Positions 7,256 to 15,020 are shown, numbered from the stretch's first letter. The stretch: 41,038 nt of DNA from Synechococcus lacustris (GCA_903943975.1 CAJAQB010000010.1:1-41038), one strand, 5' to 3'. A program made the numbers and translations. Notes: generated by a model not told the origin, from the sequence alone.

Positions 7256-7555
7256 ATGGCTACCCCCAATCGCCAGGATGTGCTGAACCTGCTGCAGGAA
7301 CGCAAGGGTCTATGGCGGCAGCGATATGGCATAACCCGTTTGGGTCTGTTTGGTTCCCTCGCTAGGGGCGAGGCTGGACCAGATAGTGACGTTGATCTTT
7401 GCGTCAGCCTGGATCCGCCCAATCCCTTCTGCCTAGTGCATTTCAAGCAGGAGGTGGAACAGGCCCTACAGGTACCTGTTGATGTGATCAGCCTCTGGGA
7501 TCGCATGAACCCAGCCCTACGCCGTAGGATTGATCAGGAGGGTGTATTTGTCTGA
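7256..7555 (+). CDS. MNT-type minimal nucleotidyltransferase (antitoxin of a HEPN/MNT pair)
   Basis: A 99-residue nucleotidyltransferase. The hallmark is 'GLFGSLARGEAGPDSDVDLC', i.e. the GS-x(n)-DxD motif, with the third acidic residue at 'VPVDVI'. MNT antitoxins of this type modify (AMPylate) the partner HEPN RNase to silence it. The HEPN partner follows immediately, overlapping the MNT stop, but is interrupted by stop codons. The MNT gene itself is intact. Confidence 0.85.
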   Translation: MATPNRQDVLNLLQERKGLWRQRYGITRLGLFGSLARGEAGPDSDVDLCVSLDPPNPFCLVHFKQEVEQALQVPVDVISLWDRMNPALRRRIDQEGVFV

Positions 7556-7931
7556 CGAGAAATAATTCAGCCAGGATCTGTTAGAGCAGATTCTGAGCCT
7601 TGTCGAATCAGTGATAGTCCGAATGGCAGCGGTCAGCTCAGCCGATGACTTGCTAGTAACTGAACAAGGGAAGCTCCTCTTGGATGCTGTTTGCATGCAA
7701 TATCTGGCTTAAGGTGAGGCTGTGAAACAACTTGATAAGCACAGCCATGCTGAATTACTTGCACGCCATCCAAGCCAGGACTGGAAAGGCATAATGGGTT
7801 TTCGTGATGTGCTTGCCCATCAATATTTTAGTGTTGATCCAGCTCAGGTTCTGTGGATCAGCCGGCAGGCCATGCCGCAATTACGACTTGAACTCCTACT
7901 GATGATCCAGCAACTAACTCAACAACATTAG
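7548..7931 (+). pseudogene. HEPN (DUF86-type) toxin gene with two in-frame TAA codons
   Basis: One continuous frame from TTG 7548, overlapping the MNT stop, encodes a HEPN protein: 'FSQDLLEQILSLVESVIVRM', 'LVTEQGKLLLDAVCMQYLA', 'GEAVKQLDKHSHAELLARH' and 'WKGIMGFRDVLAHQYFSVDP'. The catalytic R-x4-H motif (RDVLAH) is intact, but TAA codons at 7563-7565 and 7710-7712 break the frame; no base is lost. The remaining open part is 7722-7931. HEPN toxins of this family cleave RNA, so loss of the toxin beside an intact antitoxin is the harmless direction of decay. Confidence 0.78.
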
Positions 7932-8057
7932 TTATCCAGTGGCCGGTGCAATGCCGGCCAGATCCCCCAGCCATTGCCGCAACGCCTCCTCGCTAACATG
8001 GATTTGTTCATATTGATAGCCGTAATGGAAAGGGTTGGAAAACGGGTGGAGAAAAAG
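7932..8057 (-). pseudogene. unidentified C-terminal fragment opposite a small plus-strand frame
   Basis: On the minus strand, 'NPFHYGYQYEQIHVSEEAL' and 'RQWLGDLAGIAPATG' end at TAA 7932-7934 and look like a genuine protein C-terminus of unknown family; a stop lies just upstream. On the plus strand the same area holds a 50-codon frame, 7998-8150 ('MDLFILIAVMERVGKRVEKK'...). At most one is real; I cannot decide. Confidence 0.25.
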
Positions 8058-8234
8058 GTTTTAGATGGCCTTACTGAAGCCACTATGATGGAGAATCTGG
8101 AAAACGAGCCAGATCCTGCCAAGGCGGTGCTGGGGCCCACTGTCAAATAATGGGCGCGATGATTCCAGTAGGTAACGCTACTGCTGGCCTGTTGGTCCAA
8201 TCAGCCCCAAATGCACCGGGACTTGCCGAAATCC

Positions 8235-8711
8235 TTAGTTGACCACCGTCAATGTTTGGATTCCGAAACGTTGGATTGTTTCAGACAGGTTGAAGAGTTC
8301 TTTCCGCCCTGGTATGCAAATGCAGCCCACCCCAGGTAAACAGTTGTGAATACCCAGGGCTGAGCGGCTGGTGGCGAATTCAGGTTGTAAATCAATCCAG
8401 AGGCCTTGGCCTAAGGGTTCTGGGGGGCCTAGGCGATATCTACCCGGTGGCAATGGTGCGCCATTGCCTGGGGACCAAACGCGGTCGAGCTTTTGTCGAT
8501 TGCTTACCCCAGAAGCTGCTTGCCAACTGGCCAATAGCTTCGAACCATCCGTCAGTTTAAGCATCCACACTGGATCGCCACTGTCGAAGCTTCTGTTGGT
8601 GCGCTCCATGGTGAGCCTTGTTTCGGCGCTGGCAGCTTGTGGGCCCGGCAGCAGGAGAATGAACAGGCCCAGTAACCAGCCCCCAGGCCGGCAGTAGCTC
8701 CGATTTCTCAT
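8235..8711 (-). CDS. secreted L,D-transpeptidase-like protein
   Basis: A 158-residue protein with an N-terminal signal peptide ('GWLLGLFILLLPGPQAASA', cleavage near 29). The mature part resembles small YkuD/DUF2778-like folds: 'PPGRYRLGPPE' followed by 'ALGIHNCLPGVGCICIP', which places a histidine and a G-C-I motif as in L,D-transpeptidases (H...GCI). If so, it would act on peptidoglycan stem peptides in the periplasm. The catalytic region is shorter than in classical YkuD proteins and the usual S/T-H-G before the cysteine is replaced by G-V-G, so activity is uncertain. No operon partner. Confidence 0.5.
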   Translation of the reverse strand: MRNRSYCRPGGWLLGLFILLLPGPQAASAETRLTMERTNRSFDSGDPVWMLKLTDGSKLLASWQAASGVSNRQKLDRVWSPGNGAPLPPGRYRLGPPEPLGQGLWIDLQPEFATSRSALGIHNCLPGVGCICIPGRKELFNLSETIQRFGIQTLTVVN

Positions 8712-8766
8712 GGGTTCTCAGTATCAGGAAACGTCATAGGGCTCGAGGTTGGCTGGCTGGCGCTCC

Positions 8767-8934
8767 CTAATCCAGCTGCTGCACCAATTTCTGCATTGAC
8801 TGCAGTGATTCCTGGGCCACTGCAACGGCCACCCTGCCGCCGGCTTCCACGGGTAACCCCCAGAGCCACCGCCAGGAGTCCACAACCACCCGCCCGGCCT
8901 GATCGCCCCTCAGCCAGTAGATGAAGCATTTCAT
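8767..8934 (-). CDS. small conserved picocyanobacterial protein (55 aa)
   Basis: ATG 8934 to TAG 8767-8769, 55 codons. The sequence begins 'MKCFIYWLRGDQAGRVVVDS' and ends 'AQESLQSMQKLVQQLD'; the central 'WRWLWGLPVEAGGRVAVAVA' is strikingly Trp- and Gly-rich. The composition is far from random, and the pattern looks like a short, conserved, unannotated protein that I have seen in marine and freshwater Synechococcus-type genomes. Function unknown. A longer start in the same frame (9012) adds an N-terminus that looks non-coding, so I prefer 8934. Confidence 0.6.
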   Translation of the reverse strand: MKCFIYWLRGDQAGRVVVDSWRWLWGLPVEAGGRVAVAVAQESLQSMQKLVQQLD

Positions 8935-9023
8935 GCCTTCTAACCCGCTGCAGTAAGGATAGGTAGGCGAGGGGCATCGTAATCTCTCTGGCGCTTGAAA
9001 GCTTGCCAACAAGTTCTCGCGCC

Positions 9024-9953
9024 CTATTTGCCAGCCCCAATAGATTCATTCAGATTGGCTATGCATGAGTGACTTCCGCCCAATCCCTTGGCTTGATACA
9101 GGGCTAGATCGGATTTGAGCATCAGTTCCCTTATGGTTCTGCCGTGTTCAGGGAAAAAGGCAGTGCCTATGCTGAGTGATGTGATGTGATTTATGCCATC
9201 TATATGCACGGGTTTTCTTGCTTCTGCTAAAATGCGGCTAGTAAGACTCTTTGATTCAGCCGCCGTAGCAATCGAGGGGGCTAAGAGCAGGAATTCATCG
9301 CCACCAAGTCGGGTCAGGGTGTCTGATTTGCGCAAACAGGCCTTGATGCGGGCAGACACTTCCACAAGGAGCTGATCGCCAGCGAGATGGCCGTGGTAGT
9401 CGTTGACATGCTTGAAATTATCAATATCTATGATTGTGATGGCGAAGCTACTTTTGTTGCGAATGGCCACTGCAATTGCATTTTCTATCCGATCCTCAAG
9501 CAGCAAGCGATTTGGCAGGCCAGTGAGGTGATCATGGGTGGCGAGGTGCTCAGCCTGCTCCAGGGCCTGCTGGAGCTTTAATTCAGTCGCTTTTAGCTGG
9601 GATACGTCTGCAACATGAACAATGATTCCTTGTACTTCCCCACCTTTGATGAAGGGTGTATAGGTGGTAAGTGAATGGCGAATGATTCCATCTGGGCATC
9701 GAATGTCTCGTTCAAACGTCTGCGTTGCGCCATGGTAGGCCGCCTTGATATATGGCAGGTTTAATTCGTAGATCTCGCCTAATAAAGCTTCTAATGTGCC
9801 GCCAATTATTTGCTCAATTGAAATGCCAAACCAGTCAAGGTAAGCCGCATTTGCGTAGGTGCAGATTTGATTCTTGTCCCAAAAAGCTACCAGCGCATCT
9901 ATGCTGTTAAGAATCTCTAGAAGTAGGGGGTTTTTGTTCAACTGGCTATCCAA
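9024..9953 (-). CDS. PAS-GGDEF diguanylate cyclase
   Basis: A 309-residue soluble protein with an N-terminal PAS domain (about 10-120, including 'LVAFWDKNQICTYANAAYLD') and a GGDEF domain (about 135-300, beginning 'THDHLTGLPNRLLLEDR'). The active-site GGDEF (217-221) is intact and an RKSD inhibitory site precedes it by five residues, so product-inhibited c-di-GMP synthesis is expected. No membrane segment. It is AT-richer than its neighbours, like the other GGDEF gene at 1442-4252. It stands alone, and the output may include the PNAG-type cluster 5 kb downstream (inference). Confidence 0.9.
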   Translation of the reverse strand: MDSQLNKNPLLLEILNSIDALVAFWDKNQICTYANAAYLDWFGISIEQIIGGTLEALLGEIYELNLPYIKAAYHGATQTFERDIRCPDGIIRHSLTTYTPFIKGGEVQGIIVHVADVSQLKATELKLQQALEQAEHLATHDHLTGLPNRLLLEDRIENAIAVAIRNKSSFAITIIDIDNFKHVNDYHGHLAGDQLLVEVSARIKACLRKSDTLTRLGGDEFLLLAPSIATAAESKSLTSRILAEARKPVHIDGINHITSLSIGTAFFPEHGRTIRELMLKSDLALYQAKGLGGSHSCIANLNESIGAGK

Positions 9954-10093
9954 TTGGCCCCGTCACTGCCGAGGGGATGGCGGCGACGCTGAGTTTGGCG
10001 ACCCCATTCTGCACATTTGGGTGCGGCCTGTCACGCAGTTGCTGCCCTAGTTGCTTAGGGGCGGCAAACTATGGGTCTGCAGCGCTTTGCACC

Positions 10094-10450
10094 ATGCAAA
10101 CCATCGCCCGCATCGGAGCGGTTTTCGACGCCCTTGGGGTGGCTTTAATCGTTGCCGCTGCCCTGCTGGCGCTGCTGCAGTCAATGCTTGCCTGGCGGCG
10201 CCTGGGGGGAGAGGCGGCCTACACCACGGCCCGCCGCACCCTGGGGCGGGGGCTGTTACTGGGGCTGGAGGTGCTAATTGCCGCAGATCTGCTGCGCACT
10301 GTGGCAGTTGATCTCACCCTGCAGGGCATCTCAGCCCTGGGCTTATTGGTGGTGGTGCGCACGATCCTGAGCTTCTCGGTGGAGATCGAAATTGAAGGGG
10401 CGCTGCCCTGGCGCCTGCGCAGCTTGACTGGCGGAGAAGCTCGCCACTAA
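10094..10450 (+). CDS. DUF1622 family membrane protein
   Basis: About 118 residues from ATG 10094 with three hydrophobic helices: 'ALGVALIVAAALLALLQ', 'LLGLEVLIAADLLRTVAVDL' and 'GISALGLLVVVRTILSF'. The segment 'ARRTLGRGLLLGLEVLIAAD' followed by 'RTILSFSVEIEIEG' is the signature of DUF1622, an inner-membrane family of unknown function. A longer in-frame start at 9977 exists, but the added N-terminus is Cys-rich and looks non-coding, so I take the internal ATG. Confidence 0.8.
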   Translation: MQTIARIGAVFDALGVALIVAAALLALLQSMLAWRRLGGEAAYTTARRTLGRGLLLGLEVLIAADLLRTVAVDLTLQGISALGLLVVVRTILSFSVEIEIEGALPWRLRSLTGGEARH

Positions 10451-10481
10451 CTTCGCCCGCCGCGTGCTGCTAAGCATCCCT

Positions 10482-11045
10482 ATGAACGATGCAGTTGCTG
10501 TCCCCTATGCCCTATGGCTTATCCCGTCGGGCGAGCTGCGGGCTCAGCTGCGGGCGACCGTGGAGGATTTAGCCGTTCGCTTCAAGTCACCCCCGTTTGA
10601 ACCCCATGTGACCCTCTGTTCGGGAGTCTGGACCGCGGGGCTTCCAGCCTTAAGAACCGCGCTGGATTCCCTCTGCCGGGGATTCGGACCTGTTTATCTA
10701 ACCGTCGCGGGCCTCGGTCAAACCGACGACTACTTCAGCTGCTTTTTCATCCGGCTGATCAACAGCGACAGCCCCCGGCTATTTGAACGAGCTACCTCCG
10801 CCATTAATGGCGCCCGTTCAGCCCCAATCGGACCGCACCTCAGCCTGATCTATAGCGATCGCATCGCTGACATCAACCGAGCCGGCCTGGTGCAGGAGAT
10901 ATCCCCGAGCCTTCCGGCTCGCATCAGCTTTGATTCAGCCCAACTTGTTATGCCTGCCACTGGTCACTGGCGGGATGTTTCCAGGTGGGAGCTGAGGCAC
11001 TCGGTGAGTTTCAACGCTGATCAGATTGACCAGCCTGGACTATGA
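10482..11045 (+). CDS. 2H phosphoesterase / cyclic phosphodiesterase-like protein
   Basis: About 187 residues with two H-x-T/S-x motifs: 'PPFEPHVTLCSGVW' in the first half and 'IGPHLSLIYSDR' in the second. This duplicated arrangement defines the 2H phosphoesterase superfamily (2'-5' RNA ligase-like; closest in layout to plant/cyanobacterial cyclic phosphodiesterases acting on cyclic nucleotide phosphates). Soluble. The start is ATG 10482 ('MNDAVAVPYALWLI'); a start at 10464 is also open. The stop codon lies inside a hexanucleotide tandem repeat. Confidence 0.8.
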   Translation: MNDAVAVPYALWLIPSGELRAQLRATVEDLAVRFKSPPFEPHVTLCSGVWTAGLPALRTALDSLCRGFGPVYLTVAGLGQTDDYFSCFFIRLINSDSPRLFERATSAINGARSAPIGPHLSLIYSDRIADINRAGLVQEISPSLPARISFDSAQLVMPATGHWRDVSRWELRHSVSFNADQIDQPGL

Positions 11046-11074
11046 CTATGACTATGACTATGACTAGGACCATG
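11039..11074 (+). repeat. hexanucleotide tandem repeat (ACTATG)n
   Basis: Four perfect ACTATG units followed by two variants (ACTAGG, ACCATG). The repeat starts in the last codons of the 2H phosphoesterase gene, so its TGA stop is repeated in every unit and length changes cannot extend the protein. Confidence 0.9.
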
Positions 11075-11183
11075 ACCAGGCTCAGCTCAGGGCCGCCTGC
11101 TCCTCCCGCCACCAGCTGGGGCAGGCCTGTATTCCCTTCCTGCGCTATGACCAGCGAGAATTCTGTTAGTGAGTGAAGTTCCC

Positions 11184-11582
11184 ATGGGCCAGGCGCTGAT
11201 TGAGGCGGTGGAAACCAGCCAGGCCCCAGCCCCCGTGGGCCCCTACAACCAGGCGGTCAAGGCGGGGGGGGTGCTCTATTGCTCCGGCCAGATCGCCCTC
11301 GATCCCCTCAGTGGTGCCCTGGTGGGCGGAGGCGATGTGGAGGCGGAAACCAAGCAGGTGCTAGCCAACCTCCAGGCGGTGTTAGCCGCTGGCGGCTGTG
11401 GCCCAGATCGGGTGGTGCGCACCACCGTGTTTCTCACCGATCTAGCCGACTTTGCCCTGGTCAACACGCTCTATGGCCAGCTATTTGGCCTGGGGGTTTC
11501 TCCGGCGCGCGCCTGCGTGCAGGTGGCCGCCCTGCCCAAGGGTGCCAAGGTGGAAATTGATTGCGTGGCGTTGCTGCCCTGA
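11184..11582 (+). CDS. ridA: RidA family enamine/imine deaminase
   Basis: About 132 residues, the usual RidA length. It shows 'APAPVGPYNQAVKAGGVLYC', 'SGQIALDP', 'ANLQAVLAAGG', 'VVRTTVFLTDLADF' and the C-terminal 'SPARACVQVAALPKGAKVEI', which contains the conserved active-site arginine and the glutamate. RidA hydrolyses reactive 2-aminoacrylate and related imines made by PLP enzymes such as threonine dehydratase; it acts as a cytoplasmic trimer. An alternative GTG start lies at 11169. Single gene, no evident operon. Confidence 0.92.
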   Translation: MGQALIEAVETSQAPAPVGPYNQAVKAGGVLYCSGQIALDPLSGALVGGGDVEAETKQVLANLQAVLAAGGCGPDRVVRTTVFLTDLADFALVNTLYGQLFGLGVSPARACVQVAALPKGAKVEIDCVALLP

Positions 11583-11690
11583 TATCTCCTTGTTTTCTAT
11601 TTAATTAACACCAACCCCATAAATGCTGCCCACTTGCTAGGCCCTTGGCTTGATTTAGGCTTGCAATAGTTAAGAGTGCGAATTTTTACC

Positions 11691-12572
11691 ATGCTTAGAG
11701 CCCTCCTGCTCAACGGCTTGCTGGCCCTGGTGGGGCTGCCAGCCCTGGCCGCCGCTGCCGACGGCAGCTTCACGGTGGTGGCCGTGGGAGACATTGTTAC
11801 CTGTGATGGCTTGAAACCTGTGCTGGCCAGCGCCTACGCCGAGACGGCGGCCTTGGTGAAACCCACGGATGCCCTGGTGCTCACCCTTGGCGATAGCACC
11901 TACCCAGTGGGCGCTTTAAAGGAATTCAACAATTGCTTTAAGCCCACCTGGGGGGCATTTAAGGACCGCATCCGTCCGGCGCCTGGCAACCATGAATACA
12001 TGACCCCTGGGGCCGCAGGTTATTACGACTATTTTGCAGATCTGGCCGGCCCTGATCGACGTGGGTACTACAGCTTTGATTACGGCGGTTGGCACTTTAT
12101 TTCCCTGAATAGCAACATCGACGTATCACCCCAGTCGCCCCAATATCAGTGGCTTCTCCAAGACTTGGCCCGCTCCAAGCAAACACTCTGCACAATTGCC
12201 TATTGGCATCATCCGCTGTTTAGCTCTGGATTGCATGGCAATAATCCCCAGATGGCCCCCTTCTATGCGGCCGTCCAGAAGGCCGGTGTGGATATCATCC
12301 TAAATGGCCACGACCATATCTACGAGCGTTTTGGTCCCCAAACGGCCGAGGCGGTGGCTAATCCCACTGGGGGCGTGCGCGAATTTGTGATTGGTACCGG
12401 CGGTGCCCCCACCTACCCTTTCCGGCTAATTAAGCCCAACAGTGAGGTGCGAAATAATAACTCCCATGGGGTTGTGCGTTTTAACTTGGCCCCAGGCCGT
12501 TATAGCTGGCGTTATGAAGCAATCGCTGGATCAAGCTTCAGCGATACCGGCAGTGGCCAATGTCATCTGTAG
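11691..12572 (+). CDS. secreted purple-acid-phosphatase-like metallophosphoesterase
   Basis: About 293 residues with a signal peptide ('LRALLLNGLLALVGLPALAA'). All metallophosphoesterase blocks are present in order: 'VAVGDIVTCDG', 'LTLGDSTYPVG', 'PAPGNHEYMTP', 'YWHHPLFSSG' and 'LNGHDHIYERFGP', supplying the dinuclear metal ligands. The layout is that of the short purple-acid-phosphatase-like branch, so it probably releases phosphate from organic esters outside the cytoplasm. I prefer ATG 11691 to GTG 11676 because the signal peptide starts there. It converges on uup with 11 bp between the stop codons and no obvious terminator. Confidence 0.88.
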   Translation: MLRALLLNGLLALVGLPALAAAADGSFTVVAVGDIVTCDGLKPVLASAYAETAALVKPTDALVLTLGDSTYPVGALKEFNNCFKPTWGAFKDRIRPAPGNHEYMTPGAAGYYDYFADLAGPDRRGYYSFDYGGWHFISLNSNIDVSPQSPQYQWLLQDLARSKQTLCTIAYWHHPLFSSGLHGNNPQMAPFYAAVQKAGVDIILNGHDHIYERFGPQTAEAVANPTGGVREFVIGTGGAPTYPFRLIKPNSEVRNNNSHGVVRFNLAPGRYSWRYEAIAGSSFSDTGSGQCHL

Positions 12573-12583
12573 GATCTTGAGCC

Positions 12584-14560
12584 TTATTCAGGTAAACTAC
12601 TTAATTCCAGCCAGCGGTCTTCCCCTTTGCTAATGCGTTCACATAGGTCCGCTAATTGATGGGTAAGTTCCTCCATGCTGCCATAGGCTGCCCCCGCCAG
12701 CTGTGCTTCCATGGCGGTTTTTTCCTGTTCCCAGATCGGCAGCTGTTTATCTAGGTCTTTTAGCTCCCATTGTTCCTTGTAGCTGCGTTTGCGCAGTTTT
12801 GCGTCTGTATCTTTTGTGTTGCCAGTTTCAGCGCTGCTGGAAAGTTTTCCGTTGTTCTTTGTATTGACAGTTCCTTTGCTGTTTGCAGTTCCATTGGTTG
12901 TTCCGTTGGCGCTTCCAGTGCCAGCACTACTTCCCGTGCCAGCAGCAGCACTAGTTGCAGGGGCACTGGCTTGCTTTAGCTGGATCTGTTTTTGCTGGAT
13001 CTGCTTTTGTTGGTTTTGTTCCAACCATTCACTGTAGTTTCCCTCGAAGCGTTCAAGTATCCCGTTGGCTTGAAAACAAAAGAGTCTATCTACGGTGCGA
13101 TCGAGGAAATAACGGTCGTGGGAGACCACAATCACGCAACCCCTGAAATCTTCGATGTATTCCTCTAGAACCGCAAGGGTCTGGATATCTAGATCGTTGG
13201 TTGGTTCGTCCAGCAGCAATACATTGGGGGCACCCATCAGCAGCCGGCAGAGGTGTAAGCGGCGCCGTTCCCCCCCAGATAGCTTTGCCACGGGGCTGTG
13301 CTGTTGGGCCGGTGGGAAGAGGAAGCGTTCCAGTAACTGGCTGGCGCTGAGGGTATTGCCATCGCCCAGGTCTATGCGTTCGGCAATTTCTTTGATTACA
13401 TCGATCACCTTGAGGTCTTGGCGTAGCTCCTCAGAGTGTTGGTCAAAGCGGCCGATCGCCACGGTTTCGCCCCGTTGCACTGTGCCGCCATCGGGCTCTT
13501 GCAGGCCGCTCAAAAGATCCAGCAGCGTCGATTTACCCATCCCGTTGGCCCCGATGATGCCGACGCGATCCTCCGGGGAAAAGCTGTAGCTGAAGTCGTC
13601 GATTAATAGCCGCCCGTTGATCTCCCGGTGCAGGTTTTCTACTTCGATCACGGTTTTTCCGAGTCGACGGCCGACGCTGGCCATCTCCACCTTGGCCTTG
13701 GGGCCCTTAAAGGTTTGCTCGCGCATTTCAGCGATGCGCTGGATCCGAGCTTTTTGCTTAGTGCTGCGGGCCTTGGGGCCCCGTTGCAGCCATTCCATCT
13801 CCCGGCGCATCACCGAGCGATAGGCGCGATGGCGGGCGACCTCAGCTACTTCTTCTTCGCTTTTGCGGCTGAGGTAGGCGGCGTAATTGCCGGGGTAGCG
13901 ACGCAGGTCGCCGTTGTCTAGTTCAATGATTGTGTTGGTGACCCTATCCAAGAAATAGCGGTCGTGGGTAATCAGCACCAGGGCCCCTTTGAAGCGTTCT
14001 AAGAAGCCTTGAAGCCATTCAGTGGCCAGGGCATCGAGGTGGTTGGTGGGTTCATCAAGTAGCAACACATCCGGTTCCGCCACCAGGGCTGCCGCCAGGG
14101 CCAAGCGTTTGCGATAGCCGCCGGAAAGCTCCCCCACCCGCCGTTGGGGATCGCTGATGCCGAGACGCTCAAGCACCTCATGGCACTGGCGTTCCAGTTC
14201 CCAGGTATTTAGTTGGTCCATGCTGGCGCTGAGCCGGCCCAGTTCGGTTAGCAGTGCGCCATTGCTGGGGTCTGCCGCCAGCTGCAGGCTGATGCTTTCG
14301 TAGCTCTTCACCAGCTCCATTTTTTCACCGCAGTCGGCGAAAACCTGTTCCAACACAGTGCGGTCAGGATCGAGCACGGGGTTCTGGTCCACCAGCACCA
14401 CCCGGGTGTTTGGTAGCCGCCGCACCAGCCCTTCCCCGGGGGGCTCCAGCCCGGCCATCAGTTTCAGCAGGGTGGATTTCCCGGAACCGTTGGTGCCGAT
14501 CAGCCCCAGCCGCTCCCGGGGGCCCACCTCGAGGTTCACCCCGGCTAACAGGGTTTTCAC
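12584..14560 (-). CDS. uup: ABC-F ATPase, Uup-like
   Basis: A twin-ABC protein without membrane segments. It has a first Walker A 'GLIGTNGSGKST' and signature 'VGELSGGYRKRLALAA', Walker B 'LLLDEPTNHLDAL', an ABC-F linker with 'YLSRKSEEEVAEVARHRAY', a second Walker A 'GIIGANGMGKSTLLDLL', signature 'VAKLSGGERRRLHLCRLL' and Walker B 'LLLDEPTNDLDI'. A low-complexity Ala/Gly/Ser/Thr/Asn linker leads to a charged coiled coil ('LKDLDKQLPIWEQEKTAMEA') as in Uup, which acts on ribosomes and DNA. The start is problematic: GTG 14560 misses the first strand, and the same frame continues upstream as 'ILISLQGVVKDFG' to a TGA with no ATG, GTG or TTG; ATT 14599 would fit. Confidence 0.9.
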   Translation of the reverse strand: MKTLLAGVNLEVGPRERLGLIGTNGSGKSTLLKLMAGLEPPGEGLVRRLPNTRVVLVDQNPVLDPDRTVLEQVFADCGEKMELVKSYESISLQLAADPSNGALLTELGRLSASMDQLNTWELERQCHEVLERLGISDPQRRVGELSGGYRKRLALAAALVAEPDVLLLDEPTNHLDALATEWLQGFLERFKGALVLITHDRYFLDRVTNTIIELDNGDLRRYPGNYAAYLSRKSEEEVAEVARHRAYRSVMRREMEWLQRGPKARSTKQKARIQRIAEMREQTFKGPKAKVEMASVGRRLGKTVIEVENLHREINGRLLIDDFSYSFSPEDRVGIIGANGMGKSTLLDLLSGLQEPDGGTVQRGETVAIGRFDQHSEELRQDLKVIDVIKEIAERIDLGDGNTLSASQLLERFLFPPAQQHSPVAKLSGGERRRLHLCRLLMGAPNVLLLDEPTNDLDIQTLAVLEEYIEDFRGCVIVVSHDRYFLDRTVDRLFCFQANGILERFEGNYSEWLEQNQQKQIQQKQIQLKQASAPATSAAAGTGSSAGTGSANGTTNGTANSKGTVNTKNNGKLSSSAETGNTKDTDAKLRKRSYKEQWELKDLDKQLPIWEQEKTAMEAQLAGAAYGSMEELTHQLADLCERISKGEDRWLELSSLPE

Positions 14561-14679
14561 CCCGAAATCTTTGACTACGCCCTGGAGGCTTATCAGAATG
14601 TTGTTGCTTCTGATAAGAGCCTCTCACGCAGCCGGATTTGGGGTCGGCGTCGTAATCCCACCTAGCTTGGGGCATAATT

Positions 14680-14698
14680 GCGGTTGATTCTCAATATC
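14680..14698. promoter_or_regulatory. Fur-box-like site upstream of the PepSY-type gene
   Basis: The sequence contains the palindromic core TTGATTCTCAA. Aligned with the 19-bp consensus GATAATGATAATCATTATC it matches 12 of 19 positions by eye. It sits 8-26 bp before the ATG of the next gene, where a repressor would block expression. Predicted only; the downstream gene family is often tied to iron uptake. Confidence 0.35.
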
Positions 14699-14705
14699 AC
14701 AGCCC

Positions 14706-14975
14706 ATGGCCTGGACTCCCCGCTCCCTGCACCGCTCCCTAGTGCCTTTGGCGGCAGCCCCCTTGGTGCTCACCGCCCTCACCGGTTCGGCCTATGGCGC
14801 GATCGAGTCCCGTGGGCTGGAAGCACCCCACTGGCTGATGGATCTGCACCAGGGCGAATTCGGCCCCCTCAACCTTGAGCCCTATTACTCGGTGCTCCTT
14901 GGCGTTTGCACCCTGGTGCTGGTGGGCAGTGGTGTGGCGCTGTTTGTGCGTAGCGGGCGTAAAAAGCCTTCCTGA
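14706..14975 (+). CDS. PepSY-associated small membrane protein
   Basis: 89 residues, two hydrophobic helices ('LVPLAAAPLVLTALTGSAYG' and 'SVLLGVCTLVLVGSGVALF') separated by a short exported loop containing 'HWLMDLHQGEFGPLN'. The combination 'LHR..VPLAA.PL.LTALTG' with 'LH.G' and a second helix is that of short PepSY-associated TM proteins, related to the membrane anchors of siderophore-linked PepSY proteins. Function unknown. A Fur-box-like sequence lies directly upstream. It is followed by the pga cluster on the same strand after a 45-bp gap. Confidence 0.65.
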   Translation: MAWTPRSLHRSLVPLAAAPLVLTALTGSAYGAIESRGLEAPHWLMDLHQGEFGPLNLEPYYSVLLGVCTLVLVGSGVALFVRSGRKKPS

Positions 14976-15020
14976 AGCTGCCGGCCTGGCAGCTGGCTTC
15001 TCGATTTCTTGTCTCGGTTG

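Noticed and set aside
5215-7931. Stop-codon reassignment, since interruptions in brxL and HEPN are all TAA
   Set aside because: Neighbouring intact genes use TAA as ordinary terminators, and the BrxL relic is also truncated, so nonsense mutation is sufficient.
10855-10862. HIP1 palindrome GCGATCGC
   Set aside because: A single noticed copy inside the 2H phosphoesterase gene; it is common in cyanobacteria and carries no local meaning.
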